Source: VXNE01 sp963668365 (GTDB lineage Bacteria; Pseudomonadota; Gammaproteobacteria; Pseudomonadales; Azotimanducaceae). Taken from it: a stretch of DNA of 64,000 bases. Shown here piece after piece: positions 8,484 to 16,933 of the stretch. The number at the start of each line of letters is the position of its first letter. Position 1 is the first letter of the stretch. The stretch is from assembly GCA_963668365.1 (NCBI GenBank), contig OY764266.1:186001-250000 (forward strand), given 5' to 3'. The notes beneath the pieces were generated by a model. The model saw nothing but the letters and a program-made list of their open reading frames with translations, had not been told where the DNA came from and did not search any database. A program made the position numbers and the translations under genes.

Positions 8484-9728
8484 CTATCCCCCCGCCAACG
8501 CCTCCTCGAAATCGCGAAGGAGATCGTCCGCGTCTTCTATTCCGACCGAGATTCGAATCAGCGAGTCCGCGATGCCCATGCTCGCGCGCCGTTCGGGACC
8601 CAGTTCGAAATAGATCGTGTGGGCGACCGGGATGGCAAGCGTTCTATTGTCTCCCAGATTTGTCGATTTCACGACGATGTTCAAGCGGTCGAGGAACGCA
8701 AAGGGATCCAGACCCTCGGTCAACTCAAAGCTGAATATCGCTCCCGGCCGGCGAAACAGCCTCGAGGCCAGCGCATGCTGCGGATGGTCCGGCAGGCCCG
8801 GGTAGTACACCTTCGAGACGCGGTCGTGGGCATCGAGGGTTTGCACCAGCACGGCCGCGTTGTCGCACTGGCGCTCCATCCTGAGCGCGAGGGTCTCGGA
8901 ACCCACCGCCAGGTGATGCGCCGCTTCCGGAGCGAGCGCGGCACCGAAGTCGCGCAATCCCTTCTTTCGGAGTTGCTGGATGCCCCAGCGCTGGGGATCG
9001 CCCTTCCTGTATTCCGGATAGATGTTGTCGAACGTCGTCCAGTCGAACAGCCCGGTTTCCGTCACGGCGCCGCCCAGGGCGTTGCCGTGTCCGCCGATGT
9101 ACTTGGTGAGACTGTTGACGATCAGACTGGCATCCACGTCGACGGGCTGAAACAGCCACGGCGAGGTCATGGTGTTGTCGACGACATACACGAGGCCGCG
9201 CTCGCGGCAGAGGGCGCCGATGTTCTCCATGTCGCTGACCTGGGTACGCGGGTTGGCGATCGTCTCGAGGAATACCAGCTTCGTTTCCGGTCGGATCGCT
9301 TCGGCGACGACTTCGACATCCGTCGCATCGACGAAGGTGACCTCGAGCCCCTGGGCCTCGAAACTGCGGAAAATGCTGTTGGTGTTGCCGAACAGGAACC
9401 AGCTCGAAACGATGTGGTCGCCGCGCCGGAGCAGCGAAAACGCGATGGAACCGATCGCGCCCATGCCGGTGCCGAAGCAGACGGTGGCGAGGCCGCGCTC
9501 CATGCGATCGAGCTTGCGCTCCAGCGCCGACACCGTCGGATTGACCTGCCGGCTGTACGCGTAGCCCGGGTGTGTTCCCTGAAACACTCCCACCAGGTCG
9601 CTGGTATGTTCGTAGCCGTACGCGACGGTGGGATGCACGGGCTTGTGCATGGAGCCGTGCTCGATGGGATCCCACCGGTCGGAGTGAACGATGGATGTGG
9701 TGAAGCCTGGTTCCGGGGGCTCTTTCAT
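8484..9728 (-). CDS. Cystathionine gamma-synthase-family PLP enzyme
   Basis: A 414-aa Cys/Met-metabolism PLP-dependent transsulfuration enzyme. The active-site lysine is in VNSLTKYIGGHGNALGG; the phosphate-binding part FGTGMGAIGSIAFSLLRRGDHIV and YVVDNTMTSPWLFQPVD are also clear, and the N-terminus carries the YSRQVNPTVSALERKLDRME pattern. Members are cystathionine gamma-synthase, gamma-lyase, O-acetylhomoserine sulfhydrylase or methionine gamma-lyase; the exact reaction cannot be told from these motifs. It starts shortly after the stop of the GGDEF-EAL gene on the same strand. Confidence 0.87.
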   Translation of the reverse strand: MKEPPEPGFTTSIVHSDRWDPIEHGSMHKPVHPTVAYGYEHTSDLVGVFQGTHPGYAYSRQVNPTVSALERKLDRMERGLATVCFGTGMGAIGSIAFSLLRRGDHIVSSWFLFGNTNSIFRSFEAQGLEVTFVDATDVEVVAEAIRPETKLVFLETIANPRTQVSDMENIGALCRERGLVYVVDNTMTSPWLFQPVDVDASLIVNSLTKYIGGHGNALGGAVTETGLFDWTTFDNIYPEYRKGDPQRWGIQQLRKKGLRDFGAALAPEAAHHLAVGSETLALRMERQCDNAAVLVQTLDAHDRVSKVYYPGLPDHPQHALASRLFRRPGAIFSFELTEGLDPFAFLDRLNIVVKSTNLGDNRTLAIPVAHTIYFELGPERRASMGIADSLIRISVGIEDADDLLRDFEEALAGG

Positions 9729-9748
9729 CTCGGGGGCAAGGCTTCGGG

Positions 9749-11563
9749 TCAGCGCGCCGTCGGCGCGTCGCTGATCGCGCGCATGGATCGATAGGGATCC
9801 GCGCGCAGGACGGCGACCATCTCGTCGGCGGAGATCGGGCGGCTGAACAGGAACCCCTGCGCTTCAAGGCAGCCGTGATCGCGCAGGTAGGCAAGTTCTC
9901 GCCGGGTCTCGACACCCTCCGCCATGAGGTCGAGGCGCAATCCGCGCGCGATCCCGGCGATGGCCTCGACGATGTTCGCGTGTCCGGCCTCGATGCCGCT
10001 GACGAAGCGGTGGTCGAGCTTCAACGCGTCGATGGGAAAGCGGCGCAGATGGCTGAGCGACGAATAGCCCGTGCCGAAATCGTCGATGACGATGCGCACG
10101 CCGCGCCGGCGCAGGTAGTCGAGTTTCGGCACCGCCGATTCGATGTCGCGCGTCAGCGTCTCTTCCGTGATTTCGAGCGCCAGGGCATGGGCCGGCAAAC
10201 CCGAGGCATGCAACAGTTCGTCGATGTGCTGAACGAAGCCGCCCCCCTCGATCTGTTGCGGCGAAGCGTTGACCGAGAGGCACGGCTTGAAACCTTCCGC
10301 GCGCCAGCGGGCCGCGTCGTCAAACGCGTGGCGTTGCACCCACGCGTCTATCTGGCTGATGAGTCCGGTTTCCTCGGCCACGGGCAGAAATTCGTTCGCT
10401 TCGACGATGCCCTCCGGCGAGTGTCCCGGCGCCCATCGCGCCAACGCCTCGACGCCCACGATGGTGCCGCTTTCGAGATGCACCCGAGGCTGGTAGTACA
10501 CGGACAGGGCATCCTCGGCCAGTGCGCTACGCAGTTCGCGTTCCATGGCGAAACGCCTGGAGAGTCGCCGGTTCATCGCTTCGGCGAAGAACCGGTAGCC
10601 GTTTCCGCCCCGGTTCTTGACGCGGTACATGGCGATGTCGGCGCTCTGCACCAGCGACTCCGCCGTGACTCCCGCGTCCGGGTACATGGCGACACCGATG
10701 CTCGCGCTCACTTTCAACTCGTTGCCGTCGACGATGAAGCCGTCGCGAATGCGTCTCACGACTCTCCGCACGACCGCCACCGCATCGCGCTTCGCGGAAA
10801 TATCCGGCAACAGCAGCGCGAACTCGTCGCCGCCGAAGCGGGAAATCGTGTCGCCCTGCCCCAGGCAGCTTTGCAGGCGCTTCGCCACCGCCTGCAGGAG
10901 CCGGTCGCCGACCGTGTGTCCGTACTGGTCGTTCACCAGCTTGAATCGGTCGAGATCCAGAAATACAACGGCCAGGCGCCGATTGCCTCTCTGTGCCTGC
11001 GCCACCGCAAGGTCGAGGCGGTCGTTCAGCAGCACCCGGTTCGGCAAGTGCGTCAGCCAGTCGTGGTGCGCGTGAAAAACCAGAGATTCCTCCGCTTCCC
11101 GGCGCTCCGAGACATCGCGCGCGGTCGCGAAGATTGCCGCGAGCCCGTTCTCGGCGCTGTCGAGATGCGACACCTTGATCTCGGTCCAGACGGTGGTCGA
11201 CTGCGCGGGGCGCGGGCCGGCCCTGCTCGGATGCAGGCGCAGCCTGAGCTCGGCTTGCTGGACGCCGTCCGACCGCGCCGTGAACAGATTGCGCGCCAAC
11301 TCGAGGTCGTCTTCGAGCACGATGCGCGAGAAATGATGACCGAGCAGCCCGTCCCCGGCGTAGCCGAGCAGGCGCTCCACGGCGTCGTTGATGAAGAGGA
11401 ATCGGCCATCGGCGCCCAGGAGAAACACCAGATCGGGGGAGCGGTCGAGCATGACCTGGTGCAGCATCCCGCCATGGCTGTCCCCGAGGAGCTTCTTCGC
11501 GTTCCGCAACGGCTTGCCCGAGCCGAAGAAGTCGCATGTTCGGTCGGAAGCGTTTTCGCTCAT
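9749..11563 (-). CDS. PAS-GGDEF-EAL cyclic-di-GMP turnover protein
   Basis: A 604-aa protein with a PAS sensor domain at about residues 30-150 (DLVFLLGADGRFLFINDAVE), a diguanylate cyclase domain at about 165-330 with an intact GGDEF signature (SRFGGDEFALLLP), and a phosphodiesterase domain at about 345-600 with EAL intact (GVEALARW) and the DDFGTGYSS loop. Both catalytic domains look competent, so it could make and degrade c-di-GMP according to the PAS signal. No signal peptide or membrane segment is seen, so it is probably cytosolic. Confidence 0.92.
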   Translation of the reverse strand: MSENASDRTCDFFGSGKPLRNAKKLLGDSHGGMLHQVMLDRSPDLVFLLGADGRFLFINDAVERLLGYAGDGLLGHHFSRIVLEDDLELARNLFTARSDGVQQAELRLRLHPSRAGPRPAQSTTVWTEIKVSHLDSAENGLAAIFATARDVSERREAEESLVFHAHHDWLTHLPNRVLLNDRLDLAVAQAQRGNRRLAVVFLDLDRFKLVNDQYGHTVGDRLLQAVAKRLQSCLGQGDTISRFGGDEFALLLPDISAKRDAVAVVRRVVRRIRDGFIVDGNELKVSASIGVAMYPDAGVTAESLVQSADIAMYRVKNRGGNGYRFFAEAMNRRLSRRFAMERELRSALAEDALSVYYQPRVHLESGTIVGVEALARWAPGHSPEGIVEANEFLPVAEETGLISQIDAWVQRHAFDDAARWRAEGFKPCLSVNASPQQIEGGGFVQHIDELLHASGLPAHALALEITEETLTRDIESAVPKLDYLRRRGVRIVIDDFGTGYSSLSHLRRFPIDALKLDHRFVSGIEAGHANIVEAIAGIARGLRLDLMAEGVETRRELAYLRDHGCLEAQGFLFSRPISADEMVAVLRADPYRSMRAISDAPTAR

Positions 11564-11743
11564 GGCTAACCGGACGCAATACGAATGCGCAAAATACCGG
11601 TCAGCGCCTTGCTTTTCCAGCTTTCGGTGTCCAATCCGTCAATCGAACAAGTCATATGCACGGCTCAGCGCGGACAGCGCCAACACATGGCGCGGACGCC
11701 CCTCGGCCATGGCCTGTTTTATCTCCATATCGGTGCGCTGTCG

Positions 11744-12886
11744 TCAGTCGTCGGTGTATCCCGTCAATTCCATGTAGCCCCTTCCCAGGCTCCGCGCCGC
11801 CGGGTCGGAAACCCGGACCACACCCTCCCAATAACGAATGGACGTGTCCATGACCTGGTCCTTGATCGCCGCGTCGACGACAAACACCTCTTCCCCGACG
11901 GTGATTCGCCAGCGGACAGGCCATTGCGTGCCCGCATGGCCGCGCCAGACACGTTCCGGAGAAAGCGCGAAATCGGCGCCTCCCAGCGTGCGCGCGGCGC
12001 CGTCGGGCGACACCAGGATGCCCTGATCGTAGCCGCCGCGCGCCCCGTCGCGGCGCCGGATCTGGAACAGCATGAGACTGCGGCCATCATCGAGCTGCAG
12101 CGCGAACCAGTCCCAGCCGATCTGCTCGGCATCGAGGCCGCTGGTACTCCACTCCCGGTCAAACCAGCCGAGACCCGAGACTTCGACTTCCCGATCACCG
12201 ATTCGAAGCGTTCCTGCGACGGCAATGCGCGGCACCGAGTAGTAATAGGACGCGGCGCCGGGACCTTTCGCGGACAGTCCGCGATCGCCCTGCGGAACCG
12301 GCGGGCGGGTCTCGCTCAAGACCAGGTCGACACCGAACGTCCGAGCCGGCGCTTGCAGACGCATGGGCCAGGTCGCAGCACCCGTCGATGCGAGCCGCCA
12401 GCCGTCGATCCATGCCGCGAACGGGGCGGCGCGGACTCCGGCGAGACGCGGATGGCCGCGGACGAAACGCTCCGCTTCGACATGCTGTTCACGTTCGACA
12501 TCTGTCAGCGCGAAATGGCCGAGGTACACCTGCGCCGAGCGCCAGGGACCGTCCCCCGCGTCGGCGGACACCGCGCGCCGAAAGAGCGTGAACTGGGCAC
12601 CGTACTCGCCGCCTGCCGCGTCTTCGAGGACGGCGGTGAGATACCACCACTCCTGGCGAAAACGCGGATGGGCGCCGTGGTCGCGCGGAAACTCGAAAGG
12701 TCGCACCGTGTCCGCAACAAGAAACCCGGCTGCAGAGGATTCGCCGAGCAGCGTTCCGACCCGCAGCGCTCCCCCGCGGGCCGAGCCGTCGGCATCGTTG
12801 CAGCCGGACAGGGCGAACAGGGATGCCAGCCCACCGGCCAGCAGGGTCGCCGCGCCCCGGGAGCGGCCTGGTCTAAAGGAGCGCAT
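11744..12886 (-). CDS. AttH/CrtC lipocalin-like lipoprotein (predicted secreted hydrolase)
   Basis: From the ATG at 12886 the protein is 380 aa with a lipoprotein signal ending in LFALSGC (Cys29). The body matches the COG5621/AttH-CrtC family: FPRDHGAHPRFRQEWWYLTAVLEDA, GLGWFDREWSTS and WDWFALQLDDGRSLMLFQIRR. Structures of the family show two lipocalin-like barrels. It overlaps the upstream ABC permease by 14 nt, completing an AttE-F/G-H-like set: ATPase, fused double-size permease, extracytoplasmic lipocalin. The ligand is unknown; a hydrophobic or carotenoid-like molecule is plausible from the family (inference). Confidence 0.78.
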   Translation of the reverse strand: MRSFRPGRSRGAATLLAGGLASLFALSGCNDADGSARGGALRVGTLLGESSAAGFLVADTVRPFEFPRDHGAHPRFRQEWWYLTAVLEDAAGGEYGAQFTLFRRAVSADAGDGPWRSAQVYLGHFALTDVEREQHVEAERFVRGHPRLAGVRAAPFAAWIDGWRLASTGAATWPMRLQAPARTFGVDLVLSETRPPVPQGDRGLSAKGPGAASYYYSVPRIAVAGTLRIGDREVEVSGLGWFDREWSTSGLDAEQIGWDWFALQLDDGRSLMLFQIRRRDGARGGYDQGILVSPDGAARTLGGADFALSPERVWRGHAGTQWPVRWRITVGEEVFVVDAAIKDQVMDTSIRYWEGVVRVSDPAARSLGRGYMELTGYTDD

Positions 12887-15233
12887 GTTCCGGAGCGCCT
12901 CCGAGCGCTTTGATGCCGCGCCAGGTTGGGACCAGTCCCGCCAGCAACGCGGCAACGATGCCAAGCAGTGTCGGCGTGAGAACCGCCGCAACGTCGATGC
13001 CGAAGGAGATCGACCAGCCGAACGCTCGCGGGTTGACCTCGGCGCAAAGCACGTAGGCGATCACGAGACCGAGGGGCACTGCGGCCGCTGCCGCGACGGC
13101 GCCGATCAACAGGTTCTGCTGCACGGCGAGGGCGGTGATCGACACCCGCGATACGCCTGCGGCGTAGAGCAGCCGATGGTCGTCGCGCGCCCGCAGCACG
13201 AGGGCCGACAGCGCGTTGTAGAGTCCCGCGATCGCAACGATGAGCGCGATCAGGTTAAGGCTCTCGGCCACTTCAAACGTCCTGTCGAACGCCTTTTCGG
13301 CCAGTGCGCGTAGCTCCGACTGGTCGCGCACGTGCGCATCGGGATAGCGTTCTCCGATCGCGCGCTGCAACGCGGCCGTATCCTCCCCGGCCGTCAACAC
13401 GGATGTTCGTTCAAAAGCGATTCCATCCAGAATCTGCGCGAGGTCCGTGAACGTTCCGACGATGCGCGGCGACGGCGCGCCATAGTCGCTGAATACGTGT
13501 GCAATCGTTGCTCGCCGCGCGCCGCGCGCGCCCTCGACTTCGATCCCCTCGCCAACCTCGAGGCCGTATTCGAGCGCGCCAGCCTCGCTCAGCAGGACGT
13601 CTCCCTCCAGCGCCGCGCCGTAACCGTAGCGGCGGCTCTCGAGCACATCGCCGGTTCCAAGGGTGACCGCGACGGGACGCCCGTTCAGCAACGCCTCGGC
13701 CCTGCCGTAGGAACGCGCGTCCGTCACGCCGGGCAAGCTCTCAAGCCAATCCACGTCGACCGGTCGTTCGCTCTCGATATAAAGGGCGCGCCAGAGCCGC
13801 TGATCGAGCATGCTGTAGAAATCCGCGCGGAAGTTCTCGATCTGGACCCCCATACCGATGGCGGCGGCAATGGCGATGGACAGGGCGCTCGCCGCGATAT
13901 CCACCTCCCCCAAAAGCAGCGCGAACCGCCTCACATTCGCCCTTGCCAGCAGGTTTAGCCGTCCCATCCGGGCCGTGAACGCGCGCCGCAGAACGGCGGC
14001 GACGCCGGGCATCAACACGGCGAACTGGAGCATGCACGACGCCACGATGAGCGCGAACGCCGCTGCGAGGGTGTCCGACATCGCCGCGGCGGCAAGAAGT
14101 GTCGCCGCCAGGGCAGCGACGACCCAGCGCGGACCCGCTGACTGTCGCATCACGGTTGCCCGCCGGGTAGCCAGGAAAGCGCCGACAACGCCTGCGCCGA
14201 CTCCGCCGAGGACGCCCTTGGCCACGGCAATACTGTTCATGGCGAAAGAGTCCATCGACGCGAGATACCCAGCCAGCAGGGCACCCAGGAGCGTTCCCGC
14301 CGCGGCGCCGGCGAACCCGATGAGGGCGCCTTCGGCAACGTACAGGAGCCCGAGCGTTCCCGGGCCGACGCCGATAGCGGCCAGACGCTCGCGCTCACGC
14401 TGTCGCCGCGAGATATTGGAGTAGCTTGCCTGGTAGATCAGGAAGGCGGCGACGAACAGCGAAAGAGCGCCGAGCGCCCCCAGGTTGAACAGGATGGCAA
14501 GCGCGAAGCGGCGTGTCGGCTCCGCTTCGTCGAGGGCCTGCGCCGTCAGCCCTTGCCCGAGTTCGATGGCCGTCCCGATGTCGAATGCCGCGCTGCTGCC
14601 GGGAAACCAGCGTTCGATGGCGGGTTCGCCCCCGCGGTCGCGGACCAGGATGGCGCCAGGACCGGTTCTCCCAAGGATTCGAAGCGCGGTCGGCATGTCG
14701 GCGAACACGACATTTCCGGCATCCGCCGACACGGCGACGACGTCCACCGCGACTTCTCCAGCACGCACGGTCTCGCCCGCCGCGAGCCCGAGCGAACCGG
14801 CCGCGACGACGCCGTCACCGAGCAGCATCCGGGTGGAATCGCCTGTCGACGGGTCTTCGATGAACGCTCCCGGCGCGATGAAACGTCCAGCGACCAGCAT
14901 GTCGAAGCCAAGAACCCGCGACGAACGCCCATTCACCAGTGCCTGTCCCTCGACAAGCGGCGTCATCGCCTCCACCCGCGGAACATGACCTTCACGCCAT
15001 CGGTCCCGCGCGTCGAAGTACGCATCCCACGTGAGGTCCGTCCCGCGCACGACATGGGTGTAGCCCGGGATCGGCAGCGCTCCCGCGCTATCGAGCCCCG
15101 CCTTGATGTCCTCGCTCAACAGGTGGACCGCCACGACGGACATCGTTCCCAGGGCGGTCGCCGCGACCGACGCCGCGGTCGCGCCGGGCGTGCGCGCGAG
15201 GTAGCGCAGTTGGCCGAGGATCAGCGACAGCAA
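12873..15233 (-). CDS. ABC transporter permease, double FtsX-type
   Basis: A 786-aa permease with an N-terminal membrane anchor, a large periplasmic region, a cluster of membrane helices around residues 250-440, a second periplasmic segment and a C-terminal set of helices (LIALIVAIAGLYNALSALVL, LLIGAVAAAAAVPLGLVIAY). Two FtsX/MacB-type membrane domains in one chain match fused AttF-AttG permeases and LolC/E-like exporters. It is encoded directly after the ATPase gene (7-nt gap) and overlaps the AttH-like lipoprotein, so the three form one operon. Confidence 0.85.
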   Translation of the reverse strand: MLSLILGQLRYLARTPGATAASVAATALGTMSVVAVHLLSEDIKAGLDSAGALPIPGYTHVVRGTDLTWDAYFDARDRWREGHVPRVEAMTPLVEGQALVNGRSSRVLGFDMLVAGRFIAPGAFIEDPSTGDSTRMLLGDGVVAAGSLGLAAGETVRAGEVAVDVVAVSADAGNVVFADMPTALRILGRTGPGAILVRDRGGEPAIERWFPGSSAAFDIGTAIELGQGLTAQALDEAEPTRRFALAILFNLGALGALSLFVAAFLIYQASYSNISRRQRERERLAAIGVGPGTLGLLYVAEGALIGFAGAAAGTLLGALLAGYLASMDSFAMNSIAVAKGVLGGVGAGVVGAFLATRRATVMRQSAGPRWVVAALAATLLAAAAMSDTLAAAFALIVASCMLQFAVLMPGVAAVLRRAFTARMGRLNLLARANVRRFALLLGEVDIAASALSIAIAAAIGMGVQIENFRADFYSMLDQRLWRALYIESERPVDVDWLESLPGVTDARSYGRAEALLNGRPVAVTLGTGDVLESRRYGYGAALEGDVLLSEAGALEYGLEVGEGIEVEGARGARRATIAHVFSDYGAPSPRIVGTFTDLAQILDGIAFERTSVLTAGEDTAALQRAIGERYPDAHVRDQSELRALAEKAFDRTFEVAESLNLIALIVAIAGLYNALSALVLRARDDHRLLYAAGVSRVSITALAVQQNLLIGAVAAAAAVPLGLVIAYVLCAEVNPRAFGWSISFGIDVAAVLTPTLLGIVAALLAGLVPTWRGIKALGGAPEHALL

Positions 15234-15240
15234 GCGTGGC

Positions 15241-15939
15241 CTACCGCAGCGCCACTACGCGGTCCGCGCGCTCCGCGATGCGCTCGTTGTGCGTCGCGAT
15301 CACAAGCACGGCCCGGGCATGGCGCACATGGTCCCAGAGACACTCGACGACGCGGTCCGCGTTCGCCGCATCGAGGTTCCCCGTTGGCTCGTCCGCCAGC
15401 ACCAGCGGTGGCGCATGCGCCAGCGCCCGAGCGATAGCGACCCGTTGCTGTTCGCCGCCGGAAAGCGAGTCGGGGAACCGTTCACGCAGGTCACCCACGC
15501 CGAGCGGCGCAAGGCGCTCGAGCGCTCGCTCCGACCCGCTCCCCAGTTTGTTGAGCCGCCTCGGGAGGAGCACGTTTTCTTCCACAGTCAAGGTTGGCAG
15601 GAGGTTGAAGAACTGAAAGATGAAGCCCACGTGCCGACGCCGATACCGGACACGCTCCGCCTCGGCCAGCTCGTGAACGCGCAACGCCTCCCGTTTTCCG
15701 CCCGCCTCGACGTCGAGGCGGATCGAACCTTCCTCCGGGATCCCGAATCCACCGACGAGGTTCAGCAACGTCGACTTGCCGCTGCCGCTCGGACCGCACA
15801 CCGCGACGACTTCGCCGGCTTCAGCCGCAAAGCCGATATCGCGAAGGATCCAACGACTCGCATCGCCATCGCGCCGACGTACGCCCACTCCCTCGACAGT
15901 CAGGACAGCGGTGGTTCGACGCATTTCCGACCGTCTCAT
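15241..15939 (-). CDS. ABC transporter ATP-binding protein (LolD/AttE-like)
   Basis: About 232 aa from the ATG at 15939, which follows a GGGGCGG stretch; in-frame starts at 15963 (TTG) and 15924 (ATG) are alternatives. Walker A is GPSGSGKS, the signature motif LSGGEQQR, and Walker B runs into LVLADEPTGNLD. Sequence class is the LolD/MacB-type ATPase that serves FtsX-domain permeases. First gene of the ATPase-permease-lipocalin operon; the divergent region upstream holds a pair of direct repeats that could be an operator. Confidence 0.9.
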   Translation of the reverse strand: MRRSEMRRTTAVLTVEGVGVRRRDGDASRWILRDIGFAAEAGEVVAVCGPSGSGKSTLLNLVGGFGIPEEGSIRLDVEAGGKREALRVHELAEAERVRYRRRHVGFIFQFFNLLPTLTVEENVLLPRRLNKLGSGSERALERLAPLGVGDLRERFPDSLSGGEQQRVAIARALAHAPPLVLADEPTGNLDAANADRVVECLWDHVRHARAVLVIATHNERIAERADRVVALR

Positions 15940-15964
15940 CCGCCCCGACGACGCCTCGAACAAG

Positions 15965-16010
15965 CTATAAGTCTATCTATCGGTTTTTTTGCCATACTAT
16001 AAGTCTGTCT
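15965..16010. promoter_or_regulatory. Two 14-bp direct repeats, CTATAAGTCTRTCT, 32 bp apart
   Basis: CTATAAGTCTATCT occurs at 15965-15978 and CTATAAGTCTGTCT at 15997-16010, a repeat of 13/14 bases with a 32-bp period (about three helical turns). They lie in the short divergent region between the ABC operon and the Arc-like gene, just upstream of the latter. Repeats placed like this are typical operators for small repressors such as Arc/MetJ proteins; autoregulation by the adjacent Arc-like protein is inference. Confidence 0.45.
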
Positions 16011-16023
16011 TTTGGTGAATGAG

Positions 16024-16339
16024 ATGGCTCGACGACAAGGTACCGGCGATCGAACATTCAAGTTCGTAGTCAAGGCTTCCCATTAACCTCCACGCGCGCA
16101 TCGCCGAAACAGCACATCGGTATCGGCGGAGCATGAACTCCGAAATCGTGGCCCGGCTGGAACGTTCTCTGAGTGGACTGCCGGGCGAAGCCGAAACGGA
16201 AATCGAACCACCGTTCTTTCGCCACATAGAGATGACTTTCAGGCGCGACCTTTCGGACCAGGAAGACAATCTGATCAGGCTGTTTCGGCGCCTGTCGCAG
16301 CGTCAACGCAATGCGCTGACGGAACTGCTTTCGGGTTGA
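16024..16339 (+). pseudogene. Arc-family ribbon-helix-helix protein gene, frameshifted
   Basis: The first frame from ATG 16024 reads MARRQGTGDRTFKFVVKASH and stops at 16084-16086. One frame over, from about 16079, the sequence continues as INLHARIAETAHRYRRSMNSE followed by IVARLERSLSG up to the stop at 16339. Together these give the usual Arc DNA-binding domain layout (beta strand, helix, then RSMNSEIVARLE). A single frameshift between about 16067 and 16086 therefore splits the gene. The downstream part could still be made from ATG 16133 as 68 aa but would lack the DNA-contacting beta strand. Could also be an assembly error. Confidence 0.65.
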
Positions 16340-16407
16340 TCCGACCGAGTGGCGCCCGGCGTGGGCGCCCTGGCCGGCGCTCGCGTCCGGGCGTGCGGCG
16401 AAAGCTC

Positions 16408-16881
16408 TCAGGCAGAACGTTTGAAAAGGCGTTCCTGCTGTCGTTTCCAATCCCGCTCCCTGACGGCTGCGCGCTTGTCGTGTTGCCGCTTGCCCTTGGC
16501 GAGAGCGATCCGGCACTTGACGCGCTGGTCCTTCCAATACAGGGACGTTGCGATGCAGGTGAAACCCTTTTGCGCAACGGCCACCGAGATGCGCGATAAC
16601 TCCCTGGCGTGGAGCAGCAGCTTGCGGTGACGAGTGGGCTCCGCCCGCACATGCGTGGATGCGCTCGGGAGCGGCGTGATGTGCGCGCCGGCCAGCCATC
16701 CCTCGCCATCGCGAACGAAAACGTATGCGTCCGCGAGCTGGGCTTTGCCGGCGCGCAGGCTCTTCACCTCCCATCCGGCGAGAACCAGGCCGGCTTCGAA
16801 CGTCTCGTCAAGGTGATAGTCGAAGCGCGCCCGGCGGTTCGACGCGATGACGCCGCGCGTTGCTGTTCCGCTTTTGGCCAC
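16408..16881 (-). CDS. smpB: SsrA-binding protein SmpB
   Basis: About 157 aa from GTG 16881 (VAKSGTATRG), with an ATG four codons upstream at 16893 as the alternative. Core motifs: NRRARFDYHLDETFEAGLVL, GWEVKSLRAGKAQLADAYV, STHVRAEPTRHRKLLLH and the basic tail KGKRQHDKRAAVRERDWKRQ. SmpB binds tmRNA and brings it to stalled ribosomes. It is divergent from the Na+ symporter gene. Its usual genome neighbours ratA, rnfH and bamE follow on the other side of that symporter. Confidence 0.93.
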   Translation of the reverse strand: MAKSGTATRGVIASNRRARFDYHLDETFEAGLVLAGWEVKSLRAGKAQLADAYVFVRDGEGWLAGAHITPLPSASTHVRAEPTRHRKLLLHARELSRISVAVAQKGFTCIATSLYWKDQRVKCRIALAKGKRQHDKRAAVRERDWKRQQERLFKRSA

Positions 16882-16933
16882 GCCCGCGATCATAGCGCAT
16901 AATGCGCGGCCAACTGTTCGGGGATGGGGTGCG

